NCBI RefSeq assembly: GCF_030269665.1
Contig: NZ_BSTS01000019.1
Span: forward strand, 60,248 to 124,247
Direction of reading: 5' to 3'
Origin: Actinomycetospora sp. NBRC 106375
GTDB taxonomy: Bacteria; Actinomycetota; Actinomycetes; Mycobacteriales; Pseudonocardiaceae
Length of the DNA: 64,000 nucleotides
The translations under genes were made by a program, and so were the position numbers. Below are positions 8,317-16,221 of the stretch, in pieces (the stretch's first letter is position 1; every line of letters begins with the position of its first letter). Below the pieces are notes generated by a model. It had not been told where the DNA came from, searched no databases, and saw only the letters and a list, made by a program, of their open reading frames with translations.

Positions 8317-9279
8317 ATGACCGAGGACACCGACGGACGCCACCCCGACGGCCCCGACGACGCACTCGACCTCGACGGGGTGTCCGTGCAGGACCACGGC
8401 GACGACGACCCGCTGCTGCTGGGCGCCGACGGCACGCCGGTGGACACGTGGCGGGAGGGCTACCCCTACACCGAGCGCCTCTCGCGCGAGGACTACGAGG
8501 AGCAGAAGCGGCTGCTGCAGATCGAGCTGCTGAAGTTCCAGAGCTGGGTCAAGGACTCGGGCAACAAGGTCGTCGTGCTCTTCGAGGGCCGCGACGCGGC
8601 GGGCAAGGGCGGCACGATCAAGCGCTTCATGGAGCACCTCAACCCGCGCGGCGCGCGGGTGGTCGCCCTCGAGAAGCCCACCGAGCGCGAGCGCACCCAG
8701 TGGTACTTCCAGCGCTACGTCGAGCACCTGCCCGCGGCCGGCGAGATCGTCCTGTTCGATCGCAGCTGGTACAACCGCGCGGGCGTCGAGCGCGTCATGG
8801 GCTACACCGAGGCGCGCGACTACATGGAGTTCATGCGTGCGGCCCCCGACCTCGAGCGGATGCTCGTGCGCAGCGGCATCAGCCTCGTGAAGTTCTGGTT
8901 CTCGGTCTCGCGCAACGAGCAGCGCACGCGGTTCCTCATCCGGCAGGTCGACCCGGTGCGGCGCTGGAAGCTCAGCCCCACCGACCTGGCCTCCCTCGGC
9001 AGGTGGGACGAGTACACCGCGGCCAAGGAGGCGATGTTCTTCTACACCGACACCGCCGACGCGCCGTGGACGGTGGTCAAGAGCAACGACAAGAAGCGCG
9101 CCCGCCTCGAGGCCATGCGCTCGGTGCTCTCCCGGTTCGACTACCCCGAGAAGGACCACGACGTCGTCGGCACCCCCGACCCGCACGTCGTCGGCCCCGC
9201 CGCCTCGCTCTTCGAGCACGGGGAGAACGCCGACGCGCCCCCACCCCCGGCGATGCGTCCGCCGCGGACCTCGGGCTGA
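8317..9279 (+). CDS. ppk2: Polyphosphate kinase 2
   Basis: A 320-residue PPK2 family kinase that transfers phosphate between polyphosphate and nucleotides. Walker A is seen as EGRDAAGKGGTIKRF near residue 91 and the Walker B/lid region as LFDRSWYNRAGVERVMGY. The conserved WKLSPTD and FFYTDTADAPW segments follow. An acidic N-terminal extension of about 50 residues precedes the domain. The single-domain form fits class I PPK2 (NDP phosphorylation) but class cannot be fixed by eye. It stands alone between an MBL hydrolase and a methyltransferase. Confidence 0.93.
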   Translation: MTEDTDGRHPDGPDDALDLDGVSVQDHGDDDPLLLGADGTPVDTWREGYPYTERLSREDYEEQKRLLQIELLKFQSWVKDSGNKVVVLFEGRDAAGKGGTIKRFMEHLNPRGARVVALEKPTERERTQWYFQRYVEHLPAAGEIVLFDRSWYNRAGVERVMGYTEARDYMEFMRAAPDLERMLVRSGISLVKFWFSVSRNEQRTRFLIRQVDPVRRWKLSPTDLASLGRWDEYTAAKEAMFFYTDTADAPWTVVKSNDKKRARLEAMRSVLSRFDYPEKDHDVVGTPDPHVVGPAASLFEHGENADAPPPPAMRPPRTSG

Positions 9280-9333
9280 GGCGCCGGCCCGCCTACGATC
9301 GGGGCAGTCAGCGCGAGCGAGGGAGGCCGCCGG

Positions 9334-10182
9334 GTGACCGCGCGATCCGACGAAGGTGACGTCCCGACCGGCGCCCCGTGGCCGGAGCACGAACGGGCGC
9401 TGGAGGCGGGGATCGACTTCGACCGCGCCAACGCCGCCCGCATCTACGACTACCTGCTCGGCGGGGCGTGCAACTTCGCGGTCGACCGCGAGCAGGCCGC
9501 GAAGATCCTCACGCAGAACCCGGACATGGGCTACGTGTGCCGCGCCAACCGCGACTTCCTGCGCCGGGCCGTCGAGTGGTGCCTCGCGCGGGGCATCACG
9601 CAGTTCCTCGACCTCGGCTCCGGGGTGCCCACGGTCGGGAACATCCACGAGGTCGCCCTGTCCCACGGCGCCGACGCCCGGGTCGCCTACGTCGACTTCG
9701 AGCCCGTCGCCGTCGCCCACGCGCGCGAGATGATCGAGGGCTTCGAGCACGTCAGCGTCACCCGCGCCGACATGCGCCACCCGGAGGCCGTGCTGGACGC
9801 GCCGGGGGTCCGCGACCTGATCGACACGAGCCGCCCGGCGGCGCTGCTCACGGTCGCGGTGCTGCACTTCGTCCCGGACCCCGAGCTGCCGTCGATCCTC
9901 GCCCGCTACCGCGAGGCGCTCGCCCCCGGCAGCGTCCACGTCATGACCCACGGCAGCGCCGACCACGACGATCCCGAGCTGGCGGCGAGCACGCGGGCCA
10001 TCCAGGACGGCTATCGCGGCAGCGCGACCGAGGTCGTGCTGCGCAGCCGCCCGCAGATCCACGAGCTCCTCGGCGGCCACGACCTCGTCCCGCCCGGCAT
10101 GGTCGACATCGTCGACTGGCCGGAACCGACCCCGGGCGCGCGCCCGACCGGCGGCTACGCCGCGATCGCCACGCTGCCCTGA
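9334..10182 (+). CDS. SAV2177-type SAM-dependent methyltransferase
   Basis: A 282-residue protein of the S-adenosyl methyltransferase family PF04672, frequent in actinomycetes. Seen are the family start (DFDRANAARIYDYLLGGACN), the nucleotide-binding segment QFLDLGSGVPTVGNIHEVA, an acidic residue after VAYVDFEPVAVAHA, and RADMRHP. Family members methylate small molecules, but substrates are mostly unknown. The GTG start has a good GGGAGG site upstream. No pathway link is evident. Confidence 0.88.
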   Translation: MTARSDEGDVPTGAPWPEHERALEAGIDFDRANAARIYDYLLGGACNFAVDREQAAKILTQNPDMGYVCRANRDFLRRAVEWCLARGITQFLDLGSGVPTVGNIHEVALSHGADARVAYVDFEPVAVAHAREMIEGFEHVSVTRADMRHPEAVLDAPGVRDLIDTSRPAALLTVAVLHFVPDPELPSILARYREALAPGSVHVMTHGSADHDDPELAASTRAIQDGYRGSATEVVLRSRPQIHELLGGHDLVPPGMVDIVDWPEPTPGARPTGGYAAIATLP

Positions 10183-10297
10183 GCGGGGGCGTCACCGACG
10201 AGCCGATGACCGGGCCCCGCGACGATCAGGAGCGCCTCGTCCACCGCGACCGACGTATCGGGGTGCACAGCGCACTCCTGATCACCGCGACTGCGCC

Positions 10298-10741
10298 TCA
10301 GCAGCCCTCGGCGAGCGCGGCGAGGCGATCGAGCGAGGCCCGCAGGCTGTCGGTCGTGGTCGCGTGGGCCCGGGCGAACCTTCCCTCGTCGGTCAGGTGC
10401 GTCCAGTCGTAGGTGTGCGTCACTGCGGTGCGGCCCGGCCCGAGGGGCTCGAGCTCCCAGCGCCACAGGTGCCCGGGCGGCGGCGACCCGGCCTCCGACG
10501 GGCGCCAGGCGATGAGCCGTCCCTCGGCGAACTCGACCACGTGGTTCTCCCGCAGGCCGCCGTTGGTCAGCACCGTCGAGAACGTGTCGCCGACGGCGTG
10601 GACCCGTTGGCCCGGCGCGGCTTCGGCGAGGTTGTCGTTGCCGTCCCACACCGGCTGGCGGGCCGGGTCGGCGATCAGCTCGAAGATCGCGTCCGGGGCG
10701 GCGTCGACCTCCCGGCGTGCCGTGACGACCTTCTCGCTCAT
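10298..10741 (-). CDS. SRPBCC family protein
   Basis: A 147-residue START-like/SRPBCC protein. It opens with VTARREVDAAPDAIFELIAD, the typical first strand and helix, and has LWRWELEPLGPGRTAVTHTYDW in the sheet and a long C-terminal helix. Such proteins bind hydrophobic ligands in a helix-grip pocket. It is divergent from the P450 gene with only 38 bases between starts, so the two may share control. Function is otherwise unknown. Confidence 0.85.
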   Translation of the reverse strand: MSEKVVTARREVDAAPDAIFELIADPARQPVWDGNDNLAEAAPGQRVHAVGDTFSTVLTNGGLRENHVVEFAEGRLIAWRPSEAGSPPPGHLWRWELEPLGPGRTAVTHTYDWTHLTDEGRFARAHATTTDSLRASLDRLAALAEGC

Positions 10742-10779
10742 GGGTTCCTCCTCGGTCGGCGAGTTGCCACGATCGCAGG

Positions 10780-12015
10780 GTGAGCGACGTCGACGTCTTC
10801 GACCCGGCGGTGTTCGCGCGCGCCGTCCCGCACGAGGCGCTGCGGCGGCTGCGCGACGAGGAACCGGTGGCGTGGCAGGACGAGCACGCGGTCGGCGAGT
10901 GGCCGGCCGGGCCCGGGTTCTGGGCCGTCACCCGCTACGACGACGTCCGCACCGTGCTGCGCACGCCCGAGGTGTTCAGCTCCTCCCTGGGCGCGACGCA
11001 GATCCGCGACCCCGAGCCCGGCGACCTCCCGTTCATCCGGCGGATGATCCTCAACATGGACCCGCCGGAGCACGGGCGGCTCCGCAAGCTGGTCACCGCG
11101 GCCTTCACCCGCCGGCGACTCGAGCGCTTCGCCGACGACGTCGCCGCCCGCGCTCGTCGCCTGATCGACGAGGTGGCGGGCGACGGCCACTGCGACCTGC
11201 CCTCGCAGGTCACCGACGACTTCCCGCTGACCAACCTCGCCGAGCTCATGGGCGTCCCGGAGTCCGACCGCGGCCTGCTGCTCGCCTGGACCAACCGCGT
11301 GATCGGCTACCAGGACCCCGAGCACGCCGACGTCGTCCGCGACGAGCACGGCAGGCCCGTGAACCCGCGGTCGCCGGCGATGCTCGCCGAGATGTTCGCG
11401 TACGCGGGCGAGCTCGCCGACCACAAGCGCCGCCACCCCGCCGACGACGTCATGACCGCCCTGGTGGAGGCCCGGGTCGACGGGGAGTCCCTCGACGACA
11501 CCGAGCTGGCGATGTTCTTCTTCCTGCTCACGATCGCCGGCAACGACACGGTGCGCTCGGCGCTGCCGGGCGGGGTCCTGGCGCTCGTGGAGCACCCCGA
11601 GCAGTACCGGCTGGTGCGGGAACGCCCGGACGTCCTGCCACAGGCGATCGAGGAGATGCTGCGCTGGCACCCGCCGGTGCTCACCTTCCGCCGCACCGCC
11701 GCCCGCGACACCACCCTCGGCGGGGCCGAGATCGCCGCCGGCGACAAGGTCGTCGTCTACCACGTCTCGGCGCACCACGACGAGCGGCACTTCGCCGACC
11801 CGTTCCGCTTCGACGTCACCCGCGACCCGTGCGACCACCTCGCGTTCGGGCAGGGTCCGCACCTCTGCCTCGGTGCCCACTTCGCCCGCCTGCAGCTGCG
11901 GGCGTTCTTCGGCGCCTTCACCGGGGCGCTCCCGGAGGTCGCCCTCGACGGCGAGCCCCGCCGGCTCACCTCGAACTTCATCAACGGCGTCACGCGCCTA
12001 CCCCTGCGCTGGTGA
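10780..12015 (+). CDS. Cytochrome P450
   Basis: A soluble bacterial P450 of 411 residues. It has the I-helix oxygen-activation segment (AGNDTVRSA), the K-helix ExxR motif in EEMLRW, and the haem-binding loop FGQGPHLCLGAHFA with the thiolate Cys near residue 367. The GTG start is followed directly by the family-typical polar N terminus; there is no membrane anchor. The form resembles CYP families that act on steroids or fatty acyl chains in actinobacteria, but the substrate cannot be assigned. The homogentisate dioxygenase gene follows 10 bases after its stop, suggesting an operon. Confidence 0.95.
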   Translation: MSDVDVFDPAVFARAVPHEALRRLRDEEPVAWQDEHAVGEWPAGPGFWAVTRYDDVRTVLRTPEVFSSSLGATQIRDPEPGDLPFIRRMILNMDPPEHGRLRKLVTAAFTRRRLERFADDVAARARRLIDEVAGDGHCDLPSQVTDDFPLTNLAELMGVPESDRGLLLAWTNRVIGYQDPEHADVVRDEHGRPVNPRSPAMLAEMFAYAGELADHKRRHPADDVMTALVEARVDGESLDDTELAMFFFLLTIAGNDTVRSALPGGVLALVEHPEQYRLVRERPDVLPQAIEEMLRWHPPVLTFRRTAARDTTLGGAEIAAGDKVVVYHVSAHHDERHFADPFRFDVTRDPCDHLAFGQGPHLCLGAHFARLQLRAFFGAFTGALPEVALDGEPRRLTSNFINGVTRLPLRW

Positions 12016-12025
12016 GGAGACGGAC

Positions 12026-13234
12026 ATGCCCTTCTACCGACGGGTCGGGGACGTCCCGGAGAAACGGCACACCCAGCACCGCACGCCCTCGGGCGCCCTC
12101 TACGCCGAGGAGCTGATGGGCGAGGAGGGCTTCAGCTCCGACTCGTCGCTGCTCTACCACGTCGGGATCCCCTCGGCGGTGGTCGACGCGACGCCGTGGA
12201 CCCCGGGCGACCTGAGCACCTCGATGAACCAGCCGCTGCTCCCGCGCCACCTCGCCCTGCACGGGCTGTTCCCGGGCCAGGAGTGGAAGTCCGCCGACCC
12301 CGTGACGAGCCGGCGCCTCGTGCTCGGCAACGCCGACGTCCGCATCTCCTACGTCGTCGCGGGCGAGACCTCGCCGCTCTACCGCAACGCCGTCGGCGAC
12401 GAGTGCGTCTACGTCGAGGCCGGCGAGGGCCGGGTCGAGACGGTGTTCGGCACGTTGGCGGTGACCGGCGGCGACTACGTCGTGCTCCCCCGCTCGACGA
12501 CCCACCGCTGGCTGCCGTCGGGCGACGCGCCCCTGCGCTGCTACGTGATCGAGGCCGACTCGCACGTCCGGCCGCCCGCGCGGTACCTCTCGCGGTACGG
12601 GCAGTTCCTCGAGCACGCCCCGTACTGCGAGCGCGACCTGCACGGGCCCGACGACCCGGTGGTGGTCGAGGAGGCCGACGTCGAGGTCCTGGTCAAGCAC
12701 CGCGACGCGCGCGGCGGGATCGCCGGCACCCGATACGTCGTGCCCACGCACCCGTTCGACGTCGTCGGGTGGGACGGCTGCCTGTACCCCTACACGTTCA
12801 ACGTCGCCGACTTCGAGCCGATCACCGGACGGGTGCACCAGCCCCCGCCCGTGCACCAGGTGTTCGAGGCGGCCAACCTCGTGATCTGCAACTTCGTGCC
12901 CCGCAAGGTCGACTACCACCCGCTCGCGGTGCCCGTGCCCTACTACCACTCCAACGTCGACTCCGACGAGGTCATGTTCTACTGCGGCGGCGACTACGAG
13001 GCCCGCAAGGGTTCGGGCATCGGGCTGGGCTCGGTCAGCCTGCACCCGGGCGGGCACTCCCACGGTCCGCAGCCGGGGGCCACCGAGCGCGCGCTCGGCG
13101 CGGAGCGCTTCGACGAGCTCGCGGTCATGGTCGACACCTTCCGCCCGCTCGAGCTGGGCGAGGGCGGGCTCGCCGCCGACGACGGGCGCTACGCCTGGAC
13201 GTGGGCCGGCCGCGGGCCCGACGGGCCCCTCTGA
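12026..13234 (+). CDS. hmgA: Homogentisate 1,2-dioxygenase
   Basis: A 402-residue cupin dioxygenase that opens the ring of homogentisate to maleylacetoacetate in phenylalanine/tyrosine catabolism. The start FYRRVGDVPEKRHTQHR, the central PVHQVFEAANLVICNFVPR and the iron-site region YYHSNVDSDEVMFYCGGDY...HPGGHSHGP are characteristic. It contains the His and Glu residues expected as Fe(II) ligands. The ATG at 12026 follows the P450 gene by 10 bases with a GGAGA site. No fumarylacetoacetase or maleylacetoacetate isomerase gene is near. A close homologue acting on another hydroquinone cannot be excluded. Confidence 0.88.
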   Translation: MPFYRRVGDVPEKRHTQHRTPSGALYAEELMGEEGFSSDSSLLYHVGIPSAVVDATPWTPGDLSTSMNQPLLPRHLALHGLFPGQEWKSADPVTSRRLVLGNADVRISYVVAGETSPLYRNAVGDECVYVEAGEGRVETVFGTLAVTGGDYVVLPRSTTHRWLPSGDAPLRCYVIEADSHVRPPARYLSRYGQFLEHAPYCERDLHGPDDPVVVEEADVEVLVKHRDARGGIAGTRYVVPTHPFDVVGWDGCLYPYTFNVADFEPITGRVHQPPPVHQVFEAANLVICNFVPRKVDYHPLAVPVPYYHSNVDSDEVMFYCGGDYEARKGSGIGLGSVSLHPGGHSHGPQPGATERALGAERFDELAVMVDTFRPLELGEGGLAADDGRYAWTWAGRGPDGPL

Positions 13235-13361
13235 CCGATCCGGGTCGGCGCTCTCCCGGCACCGCTCGCGTGACTCCGGTCACGTCGGCCTTGAGCGTGC
13301 CGCCACGGCACACCTTTCGCTGGTCGCAGCTCACCTGCCGACCGCGAAGGAGCCGGAACCG

Positions 13362-14099
13362 ATGGGACCCGACCTCTGCCAGGCCGACCGCCGGACCGCG
13401 TACCCGACCCCCGACGGTGCCGACGTCACCCGGCCCGTGGCGGTCCCGGCCGCGCCGATCGAGCAGATCGCCGCGACCGAGCGGATACCGGCCGCGCGGC
13501 CGACCGTGCTCGACCAGCTCGGCGGGAAGTGGGGCTTCTTCTGGTCGAACGTGCCGGTCGTGGCCTTCGCCGTGGCGAACGCGGTCGCCGGCCTGACGCT
13601 CGCGATCGCCGTGTCCGTCGGCGCGGCGGTGCTGATCACGGTCATCCGGCTGCTGCGCGGCGAGGCCTTCCCGACCGCGATCGGCGGGGTGCTCGGCGTC
13701 GCCGTCGCCAGCGGCATCGCCGCGTGGGTCGGGTCCGCCTCCGGCTTCTTCCTCGTCGGCATCTGGACCGCCCTGACCGGGACCGTCGTCACCCTCGGGT
13801 CGGTGCTGGTCCGGCACCCGGTCACCGGCGTGATCTGGAGCCTCGTGCACGGCCGGCGGCACGCCTGGCGCGACGACCGCCCGACCCGGCGCGCCCACGA
13901 CGTCGCCACCCTCGCCGCGGCCGCGGTGTTCGGCGCCCGCTTCGTCGTGACCCGGTGGCTCTACCTCGCCGACGCCACCGGCCGGCTCGCGGTCGCCAAG
14001 GTCGCCATGGGCCTGCCGCTGACCGTGCTCGCCGGCCTCGTCGTCTTCTGGGCGTTCCGCCGCAGCACGCAGCGGCTCGTCACCGGGACTGGGCGATGA
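13362..14099 (+). CDS. DUF3159 membrane protein
   Basis: A 245-residue membrane protein of the actinobacterial DUF3159 family. About 40 polar residues are followed by the diagnostic LDQLGGKWGFFWSNVPVVAF and then five to six hydrophobic segments. WVGSASGFFLVGIWT lies in the middle and a WRDDRP loop between helices. Function of the family is unknown. It precedes a flippase-like membrane gene by 24 bases on the same strand. Confidence 0.85.
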   Translation: MGPDLCQADRRTAYPTPDGADVTRPVAVPAAPIEQIAATERIPAARPTVLDQLGGKWGFFWSNVPVVAFAVANAVAGLTLAIAVSVGAAVLITVIRLLRGEAFPTAIGGVLGVAVASGIAAWVGSASGFFLVGIWTALTGTVVTLGSVLVRHPVTGVIWSLVHGRRHAWRDDRPTRRAHDVATLAAAAVFGARFVVTRWLYLADATGRLAVAKVAMGLPLTVLAGLVVFWAFRRSTQRLVTGTGR

Positions 14100-14123
14100 C
14101 GGCCCCGCCCGGCCACCCGGGCG

Positions 14124-15329
14124 GTGCTCGCCGGCCCGCTGAACCTCCCGGGCCCCGATGCCGTGATCAGAGATGTGCCGCTCCGTGCGCTCCACCTGGT
14201 CGCCGGGATCGCGGTGGTCCTGGCCGTGGTCGCGCACCTCGGCACCGGGGCGGTGCTCGCGGGCGTCGATGCGGTGTCACCCGGCACGGTCGTCGCCGCC
14301 CTCGGCGTCGGGCTGGTGACGACCGCGGCGTCGGCGGCGCGGTGGTGCGTGGTCGCGCGCGGGCTGGGTCTGCCGATCCGGTTCGGCGGCGCGCTGGGCG
14401 ACTGTTATCGCGCCCAGTTCCTCAACGCGGTCCTGCCGGCGGGGGTGCTCGGCGACGTGCACCGCGCCGTCGACCACGGCCGTCGCGTGGGTGACCGGGA
14501 TGGCGCGGCCCGGGCCGTCGTCCTCGAGCGGACGGCGGGTCAGGTGGTCGTCGTCGTGGTCGGCGCGGCCGTCGTGCTCGCGAGCCCGGGGCCGGTCCGG
14601 GGCGTGCTGACCGGGGCGGCGGGCGACGTCCTCGCCGACCTCGGGCGATCGGTCCCGGCGGCCGTCGCCGTCGCCGTCGCGGCGGTCGGTGTCGCCCTGC
14701 TCGGCCTCGCCGCCGTCCCCCGCCTGCGGCGCGGCCTGCTCGCCCTCGCCGCCGGCCTGAGGGCCGGGACGAGGCAGGGCCTCGGCACCCTGCGGACCGG
14801 GCCGGTCGTCACCGGCCTGTCCCTCGTCGCCATGACGGGCCACGTCGGACTGCTGGCGGTCGCGGCGTCCGCGGTCGGGGTGCGGGCGGCGCCCGGGGAG
14901 CTGGTGCCGCTGCTGGTGCTGTCGCTCCTCGCGGCGGGCCTGCCCCTGAACCTCGCCGGGTGGGGCCCGCGCGAGGCCACCGCCGCCGTGGCGTTCGGCG
15001 CCGCCGGGCTCGGCGCGGGGACCGGGCTCGCGGTGCTCGGGCTGCGCCGGGCTCAGTCGCCGTCTCCGCGAAAGAGCGCGAGCAGGGCGTCCGTCATGAC
15101 CTGGTGGCGCTCGTCGTCGAGCCGGGTGCGGAGGTCGTCGTCGACGGCGGCGACGACCTCGCGCCCGGCCTCGCGCAGCCGGTGGCCCTCCGCGGTGACG
15201 TGCAGCGCGGCGGTGCGCCCGCGCCCGGGGTCGGTGTCGCGCGCGACGGCGCCGCGCCCTTCGAGGGCGGTGAGGGTCGCCTGCATGCTCTGGGGCGTGA
15301 CGCCGGTCCGGCGGGCCAGCTCGCTGTAG
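14124..15329 (+). CDS. Flippase-like (LPG synthase transmembrane, UPF0104) protein with abnormal C terminus
   Basis: The first 310 residues match the lysylphosphatidylglycerol-synthase transmembrane/UPF0104 family. Features are SAARWCVVARGLGLPI, FLNAVLPAGVLGDVHRA, the RAVVLERTAGQVVVV helix and the late motif LPLNLAGWGPREATAAVAFG. The final membrane helix is missing: after GTGLAVLG the frame turns into about 95 polar residues read antisense through the MarR gene (15053-15490). This looks like a truncation by recombination at about 15050, or a gene that stops abnormally. GTG 14124 is the first start; GTG 14163 is an alternative. Homologues flip or transport lipid-linked substrates. Confidence 0.6.
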   Translation: MLAGPLNLPGPDAVIRDVPLRALHLVAGIAVVLAVVAHLGTGAVLAGVDAVSPGTVVAALGVGLVTTAASAARWCVVARGLGLPIRFGGALGDCYRAQFLNAVLPAGVLGDVHRAVDHGRRVGDRDGAARAVVLERTAGQVVVVVVGAAVVLASPGPVRGVLTGAAGDVLADLGRSVPAAVAVAVAAVGVALLGLAAVPRLRRGLLALAAGLRAGTRQGLGTLRTGPVVTGLSLVAMTGHVGLLAVAASAVGVRAAPGELVPLLVLSLLAAGLPLNLAGWGPREATAAVAFGAAGLGAGTGLAVLGLRRAQSPSPRKSASRASVMTWWRSSSSRVRRSSSTAATTSRPASRSRWPSAVTCSAAVRPRPGSVSRATAPRPSRAVRVACMLWGVTPVRRASSL

Positions 15330-15490
15330 GAGATCCCCGGGCTGCCCGCGAGGTGCCCGAGCGCGGAGAGGTGCCGCATCGCGATCCCCTCCGCCGCCAG
15401 CCCGTCCTCGACCCGCTCCCGGATCCGCCGGCCGAGGGCCATCAGCAGGAACGCGGCGCTGATCGGCGGCGGTTCTCCCCCCTCGGTCAC
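15053..15490 (-). CDS. MarR family transcriptional regulator
   Basis: A 145-residue winged-helix regulator. The recognition region ISYSELARRTGVTPQSMQATLTALEGRG and the wing DPGRGRTAALHVTAEGHRL are standard MarR features, flanked by dimerisation helices. It is divergent from the DJ-1 family gene; the 74-base gap holds a 19-bp inverted repeat (15532-15550), the probable operator. Its 3' end overlaps the tail of the flippase-like frame by 277 bases in antisense, which argues that the tail is not functional. Confidence 0.92.
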   Translation of the reverse strand: MTEGGEPPPISAAFLLMALGRRIRERVEDGLAAEGIAMRHLSALGHLAGSPGISYSELARRTGVTPQSMQATLTALEGRGAVARDTDPGRGRTAALHVTAEGHRLREAGREVVAAVDDDLRTRLDDERHQVMTDALLALFRGDGD

Positions 15491-15531
15491 GACACTCCCT
15501 CACGACGCTGGTTGCCGTCCCACCGTAGGTT

Positions 15532-15550
15532 GTTACAGTCAAGCTGAAAC
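15532..15550. promoter_or_regulatory. Putative MarR operator
   Basis: GTTACAG-TCAAG-CTGAAAC is an inverted repeat with 7-base arms and one mismatch in the MarR/DJ-1 intergenic gap, 14 bases before the DJ-1 start codon. MarR proteins usually bind such sites in divergent promoters. Confidence 0.5.
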
Positions 15551-15564
15551 CAAGGGAGGCAGGC

Positions 15565-16212
15565 ATGCGGGTGCAGGTGATCCTGTTCGACGGGTTCGAC
15601 CCCCTCGACGTCCTCGGGCCGTTCGAGGTCTTCCACGCGGGCGGCGGGCTCACGGGCGGTGGCGTCACCGTCGAGCTCGTCAGCGCCGAGGGTCCGCGGA
15701 CGGTCCCCAGCGGGCTCCCCGCGATCTCCCTCACCGCGACCGCCACGCTCGACCCCGGCGCCGCCGACGTCGTGGTGGTCCCCGGCGCCGCGGGCTCGCT
15801 CTCCCTGGATCCCGAGGTCGAGGGCGGCATCGGCCGTCTCCTCGCGCGCGCCGGGTCGGGGTCGCTGGGGCCCGCGCTGCGCGAGGCGGTGCACCGGGAG
15901 GGCACGACCGTCGCGACGGTGTGCGGCGGCTCCCTGCTCGTCGCGTGGGCCGGGCTCGCCGATCACCGTCCGCTCGTGACCCACGCCCACGGCGCAGACC
16001 TCGCCGGCACCGCGGCCCGACCGGTCGACGCGCGGGTCGTCGACGACGGCGACCTGGTCAGCGCCGGCAACGTCACGTGCGGCATCGACATGGCCCTCTA
16101 CCTGCTCGAGCGGGAGGTCGGCCCGCAGGTCGCCCACGCCGTGGAACAGATCATCCGGCTCGAGCGGCGCGGCACGGTCTGGCGTCCGACCGGCATCGCG
16201 GTGGGTGCGTGA
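15565..16212 (+). CDS. DJ-1/PfpI family protein
   Basis: A 215-residue class I glutamine-amidotransferase-like protein of the DJ-1/PfpI group. The N-terminal strand VQVILFDGFDPLDVLGPFEVF and the nucleophile elbow VATVCGGSLLVAWAGL (Cys near residue 118) are clear. A His in THAHGADL may serve as partner. There is no C-terminal AraC DNA-binding domain, so it is a stand-alone enzyme or chaperone-like protein, perhaps an isonitrile hydratase or glyoxalase-type activity. It is divergent from and probably repressed by the MarR protein. It has a GGGAGG ribosome-binding site. Confidence 0.88.
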   Translation: MRVQVILFDGFDPLDVLGPFEVFHAGGGLTGGGVTVELVSAEGPRTVPSGLPAISLTATATLDPGAADVVVVPGAAGSLSLDPEVEGGIGRLLARAGSGSLGPALREAVHREGTTVATVCGGSLLVAWAGLADHRPLVTHAHGADLAGTAARPVDARVVDDGDLVSAGNVTCGIDMALYLLEREVGPQVAHAVEQIIRLERRGTVWRPTGIAVGA

Positions 16213-16221
16213 CCGCCCTGG

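Noticed and set aside
15061..15329. C-terminal soluble domain of the flippase-like protein
   Set aside because: The segment is antisense to the MarR gene, polar and Arg/Ser-rich; it looks like a shadow rather than a domain.
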